A stretch of 64,000 nucleotides of DNA. Origin: Aquatica leii (taxonomy: Eukaryota; Arthropoda; Insecta; Coleoptera; Lampyridae). Within the stretch, counting starts at the first letter, position 1. The number at the start of each line of letters is the position of its first letter. This document shows positions 54,525-64,000 of the stretch, in pieces. Below the pieces are notes generated by a model that saw only the letters and a list, made by a program, of their open reading frames with translations, was not told where the DNA came from and did not search any database. The stretch spans positions 30,709,507 through 30,773,506 of the forward strand of contig CM069437.1 of the NCBI GenBank assembly GCA_035610365.1, in the 5' to 3' direction. A program made the position numbers and the translations under genes.

Positions 54525-55660
54525 AGCATGCGGAGAGGACAATTTAAAGCCGGAGATGATTAAATGCATGGTGAAAATAGGAATAAATTGGTTATGGGAA
54601 ATATACAAGAAAACAGCAAAAACTAATGGAATGCTTAAAGAATTCAACAATAATATAATAATTCTCATCTACAAAAAAGACAAAACAAACTGTAAGAACT
54701 ATCGATCTATATGTCTATCATCGGCATTATACAATATATATACAAGAATATAAGAAAGCATACAGGAAACAAACTAGAAGAAGAGCAAGCACCTAACAAT
54801 TTAATAGAATCAGTTATTTCAGTATATAAACATACAAAAGCTAAAATACAAGTAAATGGAAGCAGATCAAAGGATGTACTACTGAAAAACAGAAAGTAAA
54901 CAAGGTGACAGTTTAAGTCCGCTACTATTTATAATAGTGATGGATAGGACCAAAAAAAATGTCAGAGAAAACCACATAAAAATATGCAGCTATTTCAGAT
55001 TCATGCACTACTATATGCTGATGACATACTTCTAATAGCAGACAGTAAAAGATAAATACAATACTTGGATAGAAGAGATAAAGAACAGGCATATGAAACT
55101 TAACATGGATAAAAGTAAGTTAATTGTATTTAATACAACAGCAAAAGATGAAATATACAATTTTAACAATAATGGAAAAATGAAGGAGTTCCTAGGAAGT
55201 ACATTCACAAACGATAGGAAATATGATTTAGAAATTGAAAATAAAACAACACAGGCAAGTAAGACGCTTAATAAAACCATTTGCAGAAACAAAAAATGAG
55301 TAGGAAGATTAAATTAACTACAAAATTAGAATGGATCGAATAAAAACAAAGATATCAGAGCCCAGCTAAATCAAGAACTAGAAAAATAGAGAATAAACAA
55401 ATGGAATAGTTTAGCCATCTTATACGAACCCAACCAGATAGATTGCCCAAGAAAATAATGAAGACTAAACAATGTAAAAACAAAATAAGGAAAGACCAAC
55501 AAGAACATGGTTAAATCAAATTATCAATATTAAAGAAAAACGTTAAATGAAGTGAGTGAGAATGCCAGGGATCGGAAGAAATAGGCTCTAGAAACAGCTG
55601 AACACAATCCGACGCCCAACTAGGGTAGCAAGGCGAGGAGGAAGAAGAAAAAGAATTGTG
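54525..55660 (+). mobile_element. Second, 5'-truncated LINE fragment
   Basis: Plus strand, starting inside the RT. Pieces: LIKCMVKIGINWLWEIYKKT-like start near 54556, IIILIYKKDKTNCKNYRSIC, then after shifts IESVISVYKHTKAKIQVNGS. The active site HALLYADDILLIADS lies near 55005-55045 (YADD intact), followed by MKLNMDKSKLIVFNTTAKDE and LGSTFTNDRKYDLEIENKTT (55093-55299). An eroded post-RT region follows, and a 3' end near 55590-55660 reads GACGCCCAACTAGGGTAGC, then a GAGGAAGAAGAAAAAG run. It is a different family from the LINE just before it. Multiple breaks. Confidence 0.75.
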
Positions 55661-56638
55661 GCAATTCAAGTTTTGTTTTGAAATTTGAACGGTTTAATAA
55701 CAAACAGTTACAGAGCACTATGCACAACAAATTTAAAGTTGATTTACTTAAAATTACTGCCGTAAACTAAACCTTTTTTAGTTTATTCAGTTTTGTCTAA
55801 TTCTTCCCGCACTTATAAAATTCTTTCATAGTAACTCTATACATATATCAGCATTTAACAGAGACTACATAACGAACATATACAAGATTGATTGTAAAGA
55901 TTGTAATTAAGTGTATAATAGACAAACAAAAATACTTATTCAAATTTATTTTAAAGAAGATATAATTCATATTAATTATCGAGCTTAGATATCAACACAC
56001 GTTTAACCGTTATAAAATTATTGTAACATTTGATTTTTTTTTCAAATGTTGTGCCGCAATGATTCTAGCAGCGTTATTCAATGGCGCGTTTTTTGCAAAT
56101 ATCTTTTTTAAAAGTATTAGTTTTTAATATTTATTAAGTAATACTATACTGGCCAGCAAAAAATAAAAATTTGTTAATTACAACAAAAAAATATGATTTA
56201 ATATTTTATCATTTATTGATTGGGTACTCATAGTTGATTATCGTCTCTTTATTTATCCCTATCACTCTGTCTGTCTCAGATGCTGATACTACTTCCGTTG
56301 ATACGAACCAATCTAGAAAGATTTTATTCGTTTTTAACAACGGTATGACGTGTATGTTGTTATTATCTAAAAGATACGTTTATCTTCAAAAATTAAAAAA
56401 AAAACACATCTATAAATAAATCTTACAATACTGCACGTTTGAAGCACAGAACTCTCACTCTATTAAAAAAATGACACCGTAATGTAACAAAATGTAAGAT
56501 AAAATCTCACAACGCCACTAACGTCGAGTTAAATTTCTTGATGATGTAATAAAAGGCATGAAAATAAACCATAACTGCCTTCAGTTTTGTCAAAATACGT
56601 GTATTTCATTAAATTAAATTAATTAAAATGAGAATGAC
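55661..56638. other. No gene recognised
   Basis: AT-rich. A 61-codon open reading at 56234-56419 shows no motif. Confidence 0.4.
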
Positions 56639-56884
56639 TTGACTCTTGTTGCTGCGGGTGATCAGCAATTTACTTCGGTTCAAATAGACCAAACACAACA
56701 TATACAACAAGTACAACATTCTCAACAAAATTATCAAAATGTTCTTCCAAATACTAACGATACACTTGTTACGTACGAAATTTTCATTACGGAATACCCA
56801 GTATATGTAATTGAAATTAGATTCCGGTTTGGACGCCCCCTACCGATCGTTTCGTGTGACTGTCATTTACGACGAAATCGTTAA
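56639..56884 (+). CDS. Unassigned glutamine-rich open reading, possible exon or relic
   Basis: The reading contains LVAAGDQQFTSVQIDQTQHI and QQVQHSQQNYQNV, an unusually Q-rich and less AT-driven composition than the surroundings, then about 40 residues of unremarkable sequence. It has no good ATG context and no clear splice sites. It could be an exon of a transcription-factor-like protein, a processed gene fragment, or chance. No family recognised. Confidence 0.25.
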   Translation: MTLVAAGDQQFTSVQIDQTQHIQQVQHSQQNYQNVLPNTNDTLVTYEIFITEYPVYVIEIRFRFGRPLPIVSCDCHLRRNR

Positions 56885-57517
56885 TCTGTCAACTGCATAA
56901 GATGGCCGGTGTGGCTTAAAAATAATTCTCAAAGATCATCCGTAGTAATGGGGATCAAATTATAAGTGTATTACGATAATAAAATATTTGAGTCGTCACC
57001 GGGTAAGATAATTGCTGTCGTTTATTAAAATTCTGTTGTAATTTCTCGTTAATTTCATAGCCGTTCCACCACGTTCTGGCACATGTTTCTATTCGATAAC
57101 GTATTATGAAGGATTAACTTCGAAAAATACTTTCGTGGGACGAGTATAACTCTATCTATAAGGCCTATGGTTAAAACTAAATAAACCGAAGATAATCACA
57201 TTTCTGCGGGATTCTACTCAGGCGGCAAACACCTGCGAAACCAACTGTCATCGACGGTGTACAACAGCATTCGACAACCGGGTTATGTACTTTCTTTAAC
57301 AATAAGTAATCATTTTTGTAGATTTTGATTTCGTGAGGCATTGGTTTGATACGATTTGCTACTCAAAATTTATTTCACGCTCACTTGCCGGGGAAAGCGC
57401 TTTCTTCGACCAAGTAGGAGTTACTGTATTGTGGGTAAGTTTATTTATTTATTTGTTCGCTGTCAGAAAGGTCGCTCACGAAACTTTAGCTAATGTCAAT
57501 TCCGTACTTGCTATTAT

Positions 57518-57714
57518 TGTTTTATTACTATTAAGGTAGTATCATTAGTTATTTTGTATATTTCGCATGCTGTGTACAACCAATAATTATTACGAAAGTT
57601 TAGTATTAATTCAGTAATTAATATCACTGTTTTATTATCAGTAAGGTCGTCTCATTAGTTATTTTTTCGTGTGTTTCGCATGCTGCGTACAACCAATATT
57701 TACTACGAACTATT
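57518..57714. repeat. Tandem duplication, two units of about 85 bp, period 110
   Basis: TGTTTTATTACTATTAAGG... at 57518-57600 and TGTTTTATTATCAGTAAGG... at 57628-57714 share CATTAGTTATTTT, TTTCGCATGCTG and GTACAACCAATA in order, with scattered differences. It is a local direct duplication that has since diverged. No coding function. Confidence 0.75.
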
Positions 57715-58309
57715 CTTTGCTGTTCGCTTCAACTTAACTTACCTATGTATTGTGTGTTGCCGATACGGCTGGCATTCATGTACTAAAAATTCGATATATT
57801 TGTGATAACCATCGACGTTACTAAATTAAAGTTGTTATACTGGTTACTCTTTCTTTTATGGCAACATACCTTTCTCTTTTGATCGTCGTTACCTAGTAAC
57901 AAACTGTGGCTACTCGACCATCAGAGTAATAAGGATTACGAACCTCCAATTGAGTTACAAGTTTGGACCGTCTGTCGTGAGCGAGGCAGAAGTGTTATCT
58001 TGGATCAGCTCTGGCGCCCTTAAGCAAACTTCCTGTGAACCTCCCCTACCTCCGACTGTGTGAGTTGGCCGTGCAAGGTTCGTAAAACCTAAAGCTTGTA
58101 ACACACTCCTACAATTTCCTATTTAAGTAATACAACCTTTGTTTACTACAACGTGTTATCCTCAAAAAATGTTTTATCAACATAATGCTTTAACAGCCAT
58201 AGACGCATAACACAACAAACTATAATAAACAGATAAACCACACTGACCAATCTAAAATTACAAAACACTTGTTAAACCGTTCCGCTTTACTTTGTTTCAA
58301 AATAGAAAC
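57715..58309. other. No gene recognised; possibly LINE 5' sequence
   Basis: A GC-richer patch at about 57890-58090 (for example GGACCGTCTGTCGTGAGCGA) contrasts with the AT-rich surroundings and lies just upstream of the Jockey-type relic. It could be that element's 5' untranslated region, but there is no direct proof. Confidence 0.35.
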
Positions 58310-60310
58310 TCAAATAAACAGAAGACAGATTCATCCCCAAAACTGAAGTAAAACCTGTACCAATTTTTGTCAAGCGTTAAAGCAAATGACAGATTGAAAT
58401 TCCTGAAAGCGCTAACAATTCCGCAATCAATATATGAAACGTAAAGCAAACTGGCACAATAATAGAACTACTCCTCTTAGTAGTAAACTATCTGATAACA
58501 ACAAAAACATACATAAAATTGACAAAAGTGTGCACATTTGAACTACCTTGTCAAAAAAAACATACTTTCGTGCTCTAGATGTCAAAAACATATTCACACA
58601 AAAAACGTGTGCGATCGTACTACCAAACGCGTTAAATGCACAAGCAACCACCAATAACACTCTATACAACGTTAATACGAAGCCCAATTATGTAGCTCGA
58701 AGCTTTCACAGTATTCCAATAACATAGCAAATCTAAAACAAATGATAAGGCAACTAATGGAGCACATCAGTTCTATGTTAAACCTGCTAACCACAGTTGT
58801 ATTTAAAACTTATAATGACCCAACACAGTAGTCTGAAACTCCAACGGATTGATGTGCCACAAAGAAGAACTCATTTCCTTTATTATTATTTAATGTTTTG
58901 ACATAGTTCTAATCTTGAAAACCCACTTTACCAAACCCAGCTACCTTAAAGCACCATGTTCTGCTCTCTACGCAACGCAGCACCTAAACAACAAAGCTTC
59001 TGTTGGCACCGTCATAATCGTTACAAATACAATCAAACACCAGAAACTCCTGAATTACAGTAAATCTTGGTTATGAGCCACATTTATAATTGCAAAAGTC
59101 TGACTAGGATCATTTACTATATCAGCAGTACTCATTACTACACAACAACAAACAACAAAACTACAAATACTATTTCCATACACTAGGCAGTAGATTTATC
59201 TTTGGAGACAATGCAAAATATACTAACTGTGGTTCCAGAATAAGTACTACAAAGGACAGAAAAATGCTGAAGCTATAAACAATTCGGGAGTTTTACTTTT
59301 GTCTACAAAGAAACCCATATATTGGCCTACAGACCTCATCATGTTTCCTACTCTACTTAACCTTGGCTTCGTGAAAAATAAACAACAGGCATCAGCATAC
59401 TACTCAAAGAGCATTCAAATTTTTCAACAAACATCAGAACTGAAATTTTTTTTATGAAATAGTCCAAAAAACCAAACACTGATATTCCATTAAAATCGAA
59501 CCAGTGTTTGATCACAGTCATAAGATTTAAAGAGGAGATAACAAATAACAAGACACACGTGAACAACAAAAATTCTAAATCAGGCATTTGCTATACTCAA
59601 AAATCTTCTATCTGAAATCAAAAACCAAAACGTACAAAATTACTTAAAACATTTTTTCCGGCTTGAAACTAATGACTGCTCGTTATGAAAAGCAACTAGA
59701 TACTTAAGCTACCTAAACAGCATTAAACCGTAATACGAAGCCAATACAACACTGACACTAAAAGCGACTGTAAAAAAGCAAATGCTTTTGCTGAACACCT
59801 AGCAAATGTGTTTAGACTATTTTGGTCGGATAAAAATTAATCGGAAAAATGACAGCATCTACTAGAAGTAAGTCCACTAATCAGGTCATTCAAAATCACC
59901 CAAATACAAACGTTAATTCCCAGGTCAAGACTTAATTACAGACAATAACCTTCAAGAACTACCACGTAAAAAATACTACCTAGTTTATAACTTTTGTCAT
60001 CTTTCTAAATAATAAAAAATGTTAATAAAAAACTTATTCCTAAGCCAGAAAACACCATCATCATATTGACTAATTTGCCTACTATCAGTTCTATTAAAAG
60101 AGTTCAAAAAACTACTACAAGAGCAACTCTCTATATTTATTTTGAACAATCACCAGATCATTAATTTTGCTTCCGCAAACATAGAGCACATCCACAGAAT
60201 AGTAACCAAAATCACAAAAAAAATTTCGATGTTCAAAATTGTTGTCATTACGTAACGGCCACCCAATAGTTGTTCCCAATTTTCTTCTGTAACGTGGTAG
60301 TAACAACTCA
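58310..60310 (+). pseudogene. Eroded Jockey-type LINE (ORF1 tail, endonuclease, RT)
   Basis: No long frame survives, but the plus strand gives Jockey-like pieces in the right order over 2 kb. PVPIFV near 58355 and MIRQLMEHISSMLNLLTTVV at about 58741-58800 are the end of ORF1 (relatives end ...ML.LLTTV..KLK). LSTKKPIYWPTDLIM at 59299-59343 is the endonuclease (relatives: T..PTYWPTDP...PD..D). ANAFAEHLANVF at 59778-59813 is the linker, where relatives read A..FA.HL..VF.P. LIPKPENTIIILTNLPTISS at about 60033-60095 and SPDH-FCFRKHRAHPQ near 60150-60190 are RT (relatives: KPGK....SYRPISLLP..SKLFEK and IP.HQFGFR..HST..Q). Individually weak, collectively convincing. The catalytic palm is not visible. 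Confidence 0.6.
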
Positions 60311-63184
60311 TTCTACAGTTTCTACGCCGCTTATTAGAATTAAGAATAATGTTATCAGTCGAGTAATTTTATTATTTCACTAAAGAACGGGTCGGATGTA
60401 TGCTACTATATAGAAAAAAAAACATTGTTTATAGCAATCATAATTTTAGTTCTTCTCAGGTTTGTTGCTATACATGAACAATATCCGGATTTAAATAAAT
60501 TTTTTAGCTGAATTTTCTTAGTGAACTTTGGAAAGATACGCAGTTTTTGGAATAACAACTTAATTTAACTAAGTCTTATAGGATAATAGTGTTTTTTATT
60601 AATTTTTATTTTTAATGTCAGCCAGTAAATTAAACATCGTAACATTATTATCTATTTCTGCAACAGGTCAGTAACTTTAAATTTATCTAGCTGAAATTTT
60701 TTAAAGTTTTATTAAAACTCAGTTTTATTAAAAATCAGTTACACGCTGTATGTATTTACTGTTTTGTAACCAATAAACATTTGTTTTTTTTAACATGGGA
60801 TTCTGTTATCATTCGGTTATTGTTATCAAAAGCCGCAAGTCTCAATGTGCACTGTATTTAAGTTAGCATCTATAGTCACAGTGTATAATATAAAGAATAC
60901 ATTTAAGAAAATGTAAGAATTTTATGATGTCTCAACAAAAAGAAAGTATTAATTTAAAGTTATTTTTATTACGTTTTCTGGTTAATAAAATTTTAGCGTA
61001 ATATACTTAATTTATTTGCGCATATTCAATGGGAACACAGAATACCGTAAAATTTTAAAACAGACGCAATATTTTCTATAAAACTTTAAACAACTTTTAT
61101 AAACATTATAAGCAAGTACAGTTTAACATGTTTGATATATCGTTAGAGTTTATTGACAAACTGTTTACTACAAAGTTTATAACCTTAAGCTCTATGTTCT
61201 AATAAAACATGAACTAAGTTATTTTAAAATACATAGCTTTAAACGCATTTACAAAATATGCTTTATAGATACGTATTCTGCAATGTTTAAATTTACCTGC
61301 CTTAAAATATATTTTTTTTAGTTAAAAAAATAATTCAAAAGTTCAATAAAGTCATAACTTACAAATATTTTAAATTAAAGAAGTTGCAAAACTTTTAACA
61401 CCATATCGGGTCTCGGAGGCCCGTGTGCATCTAAGGATTAAACAATGAGTTATTAATACGGGAACAATTTTCCAACAAAAGAAAAGTTTGGTGTTTTAAC
61501 AAAATTAAATACTTTAATTAAAAAAAACTTTTAACATTATAAAATTACTGTTAAAAGGTATTAATGTTGATAAGCTAAACAAAATATTTATTTTTAATGT
61601 TAGTTACGTTAGTAGGTGTAGTAATTAGGAAAACATTCAAAAAGGTCAAAGTTTAAAACCCAATCGAATTATTTGCATCAAAACTTTTCATACTTTGTCT
61701 CATAATAAAACAATATTAATTTTGTAGTAAACGCCTAAATGCAAATTAAACAAAAATACTTAAATTTAGATAAATTAATTTAATCAATTTACAAACTACT
61801 GCCCTTAGAGATTTGGTGAATTTATAAAACTCCACTCGGATCCAAAACTAAAACTTATTTTCGTACTTGCTTTTCCTATATTTTTACTGCAGATTGCTCT
61901 TTTGTTCTAATTAATGACTTTTATCTATAGAAGCGCAAGCTTAAACTTGTCTTATCTAAGTGCAAATATTTTTGAAACTTTCCAACTGAAACTTGTAATT
62001 GTCTGAAGCGCACTACTTAACCATTGATGTTGGCGAATGAATTAAAATACAAAAGAACGTAAAAATTATAATTAGGCTAATTTGGCTTTTAGTATTCTAA
62101 ATTTGGATGTAATGAAAACATTTTCAAGTACTCACGTACGGCAGTAAAACAAAAACGGGCCAACTACATTCATGTAAATGTAGCATTTACAACTTTAAAT
62201 TAAATACGGTTTGTATAGCGTCTAAAGCATTAATCTTAACGTTAATAAAATTTTTTAAATTACGTTTGCAATTATTTTATGTAATTACGTTCGGTTTTTT
62301 TTGTCCTTCCAACGACGTGTGTATGTGGTTTATTCGACCTGGATAAAGGGTATATTAGATTTTTGACCTCTTGATCTAATGTAGAAGGTTTCCTTTTCAG
62401 TTTGATATAGAATTAGAGTAAATATTTCTTTACCACCGTTTTCTCTTAAGGTTTAATTTAGTTGTTAAAAGTAAATGTTATTTTGCGTCACAGAAATATC
62501 TTCTGAAATTGCTTTTTACAAAATAAATTATACATTTATTTAATGTTCTTTAACGTGTAATTTATATGAAAATATTATCAAATACACATTTCGGGCTCTT
62601 ATCGTAGACTCGCTAACACAAATAATTTAGAATTGTTACGACTTAAATATATTTATTTTAAATGACTGTGTTAATCCTGGCGTTAATGTGTTTTTTTTAC
62701 ATTATTTTGTTAGATTATCTTAAAACGTACGTTACAACGTAAATTAAGAAATATTGTCAAAATTTTCAAACCATTAATAATAAGCAGTTACTTCATTATG
62801 TATTTATATCTACAAACAGAACAAATCAGAGTATAACTGATACATTGCCTAAAGTAGTAAATCGGATCTTTAAATTTTAAATTTAGCGCCAACGCAATAA
62901 TCAACAGTTGTCAATGAAAATCTGGTGTAAATAATTCCCAACGCGTGTGATTTAATGTCGTTAGTAGTATATTAGGGCCGGTTCTGGATCACTCGAGTAA
63001 GATCTGTAAGAGATCGTGAAGTTTTGTTGCTATCGTTTCGTTTCGGGTATGCTCGAGTTGCATTCGTATTTGGTAATTCGGGATAGATCGTATTGGTGGT
63101 GAGGTAATTGTAAAACGTCGAAGGAGTCTTTTTGTTTCGGGCAGTCGGGGAAGTTCGTAGCGATGGTGGGGATGCTGTTGTGTG
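60311..63184. other. AT-rich stretch, no gene recognised
   Basis: About 2.9 kb of AT-rich DNA with no readable motif. From about 62970 the composition becomes GC-richer (CTCGAG twice, TTTCGTTTCGGG), leading into the TATA box at 63185. Confidence 0.5.
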
Positions 63185-63192
63185 TATATAAA
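63185..63192 (+). promoter_or_regulatory. TATA box
   Basis: TATATAAA lies 65-72 bp before the ATG at 63257, behind a GC-richer stretch of about 180 bp. Transcription would be expected to start near 63215-63225. The spacing suits a short leader. No initiator element can be confirmed. Confidence 0.4.
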
Positions 63193-63256
63193 GGTAATAT
63201 TTGTGAAGATTTTAATAACCCTTATTCGTTTTATTAAATTTAAGAAAGAAATTAAG

Positions 63257-63561
63257 ATGGAATCATTTTTTGCAAACTTGAACGAAACTTCTCATTTGGT
63301 TTCTTAAGTGAATGCAAAAAGTCTATCAATAAATGAGCAGCATAAAATTAAGTGTTTTAGTACAATCGATGGCAAATTTGGGGAGCAAGTGATTGTCAAA
63401 TGCCAAGATTTTAAAGTACCTCTACCACAAAGATTTATCAACAAGTTTTCGATTGAAAACATAAACCAAATTAATAGCTTGATTGGTTCGGAAAAAACAT
63501 CTATCTCGTAAACCGAGGAGCCGTTGGTGAAACAACAAACATTAAATTTGTTGTAGAGTAA
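63257..63561 (+). pseudogene. Small unassigned protein gene, broken by one stop and one frameshift
   Basis: ATG 63257 opens a frame reading MESFFANLNETSHLVS to TAA 63305-63307. The same frame continues to 63511 and contains KFGEQVIVKCQDF, VPLPQRFINKF and NQINSLIG. Near 63500 the open frame switches and continues YLVNRGAVGE to a TAA at 63559-63561. Together this would be a protein of about 100 residues with one nonsense codon and one indel. The pattern, a basic beta-rich core with KFG..V.V then LP.RF and a short hydrophobic end, suggests a small nucleic-acid-binding fold such as an OB-fold. It recalls small proteins carried by arthropod mobile or virus-derived DNA, but I cannot name the family. 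The TATA box upstream suggests a unit with its own promoter. Confidence 0.45.
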
Positions 63562-63834
63562 CACGAACGCTTACGTTATTAAAATAATCCTTTTTGTTAT
63601 TAAAATTAAGTTTATTTCACGTAAGTGTAGTTCTTTGCGGTGGTAATTACAAGTATTTTTACCCGCCACATTAGTGATCTCAAAAACGAGTAAAGAATCC
63701 ACGCGTATTTATAACTTAGAAGATGATGGATACAGACAATTTACTCATTGCTGACGTTTCTACAACAAACGGAAACATATCTTTATCGTTCTCTTTAGAA
63801 ACTATAAACAGGCAACACACAATCAGACAACACA
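63562..63834. other. Short spacer, possible LTR or gag leader
   Basis: Lies between the small broken gene and the Gypsy gag relic. An ATG reading from about 63724 (MMDTDNLLIADVSTT) could be the eroded gag start, but it does not match a known gag N-terminus. Confidence 0.3.
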
Positions 63835-63975
63835 ATTATTGCAGCATTGGACAGTGAAATGCTAAAGCAAGTTTTAAACGTCATTATTAACCTACCACAA
63901 GAAAACAAATACCAAACTGTAAAGAGTAACTTGATTACTCGTCTTGCTCAATCTAGATCTATCTCCCTTATTTGA
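63835..63975 (+). pseudogene. Gypsy gag (capsid) relic near the window edge
   Basis: The frame reads IAALDSEMLKQVLNVIINLP, then QENKYQTVKSNLITRLAQS, to TGA 63973-63975. This is the conserved capsid block of Ty3/Gypsy elements, where relatives read V.ALD.E....V.DI+..PP..NKY..LK..LI.R...SE. It sits about 25 bp from the window edge, so the rest of the element may lie outside. Confidence 0.7.
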
Positions 63976-64000
63976 GTAAACATTTTGTATAGCAGCTGTG

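Noticed and set aside
57333-57539. 68-codon reading with a hydrophobic segment and a GTAAGT-like donor inside
   Set aside because: Overlaps a tandem duplication; the donor match is a single word and no partner exon was seen.
1-64000. tRNA genes, rRNA genes and CRISPR arrays
   Set aside because: I looked for B-box-like GGTTCGA-NTCC words, rRNA core words and regularly spaced repeats and saw none that hold up.

Overview
The window reads as AT-rich animal nuclear DNA, most likely from an insect. CpG-containing words such as acgt are frequent, so strong CpG depletion is not apparent. I see no bacterial-style operon, no ribosomal or transfer RNA gene, and no complete host gene. The best host-gene candidate is one exon on the minus strand at 706-1059. 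It has splice signals at both ends and encodes two hydrophobic segments, which would suit an insect odorant-receptor-like membrane protein. Almost everything else that resembles coding sequence is a decayed transposable element, separated by long AT-rich stretches where I recognise nothing. The order (insect class) cannot be fixed from the sequence alone.

Layout. 1-5.6 kb: candidate receptor exon and a Penelope-like GIY-YIG endonuclease relic (1677-1979). 5.6-10.4 kb: an RTE-like LINE (minus), then a pogo-superfamily DDE transposon (minus) whose transposase ends in a PHD-like zinc finger. 11-16.3 kb: a copia gag relic, a second pogo/Tigger-like transposase relic (12.44-13.16 kb, with a separate matching tail at 16.15 kb), a 170-bp near-perfect palindrome and a 5'-truncated LINE. 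20.4-25.8 kb: a BEL/Pao pol relic, two copies of an unnamed repeat each carrying TGACGTCA, and a piggyBac transposase relic. 28-34.2 kb: an isolated hAT-like terminus, a CCGGAACC-rich patch, a Mutator-like element with inverted termini (29.53-32.10 kb) and a fragment of a second one.

36.8-49.0 kb is the best-resolved region. A 12.2-kb hAT element is bounded by perfect 8-bp target duplications (TGCTAAAC). Most of its length is later insertions: a Ty3/Gypsy element with two LTRs and its own 5-bp duplication, a mariner-like element, and a 4-kb I/R1-type LINE that splits the hAT transposase frame. With these removed, about 2 kb of ordinary hAT remains.

50.8-60.3 kb carries one nearly full-length LINE that has lost its reverse-transcriptase catalytic block, a second truncated LINE, and a badly eroded Jockey-type LINE. 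The window ends with a small unassigned broken gene (63257-63561) behind a TATA box, and a Gypsy gag relic running towards the right edge.

The genes do not form a pathway. The region records successive insertions. No element here looks able to move on its own: every transposase or reverse transcriptase I could read has stops, frameshifts, missing catalytic residues or internal deletions.
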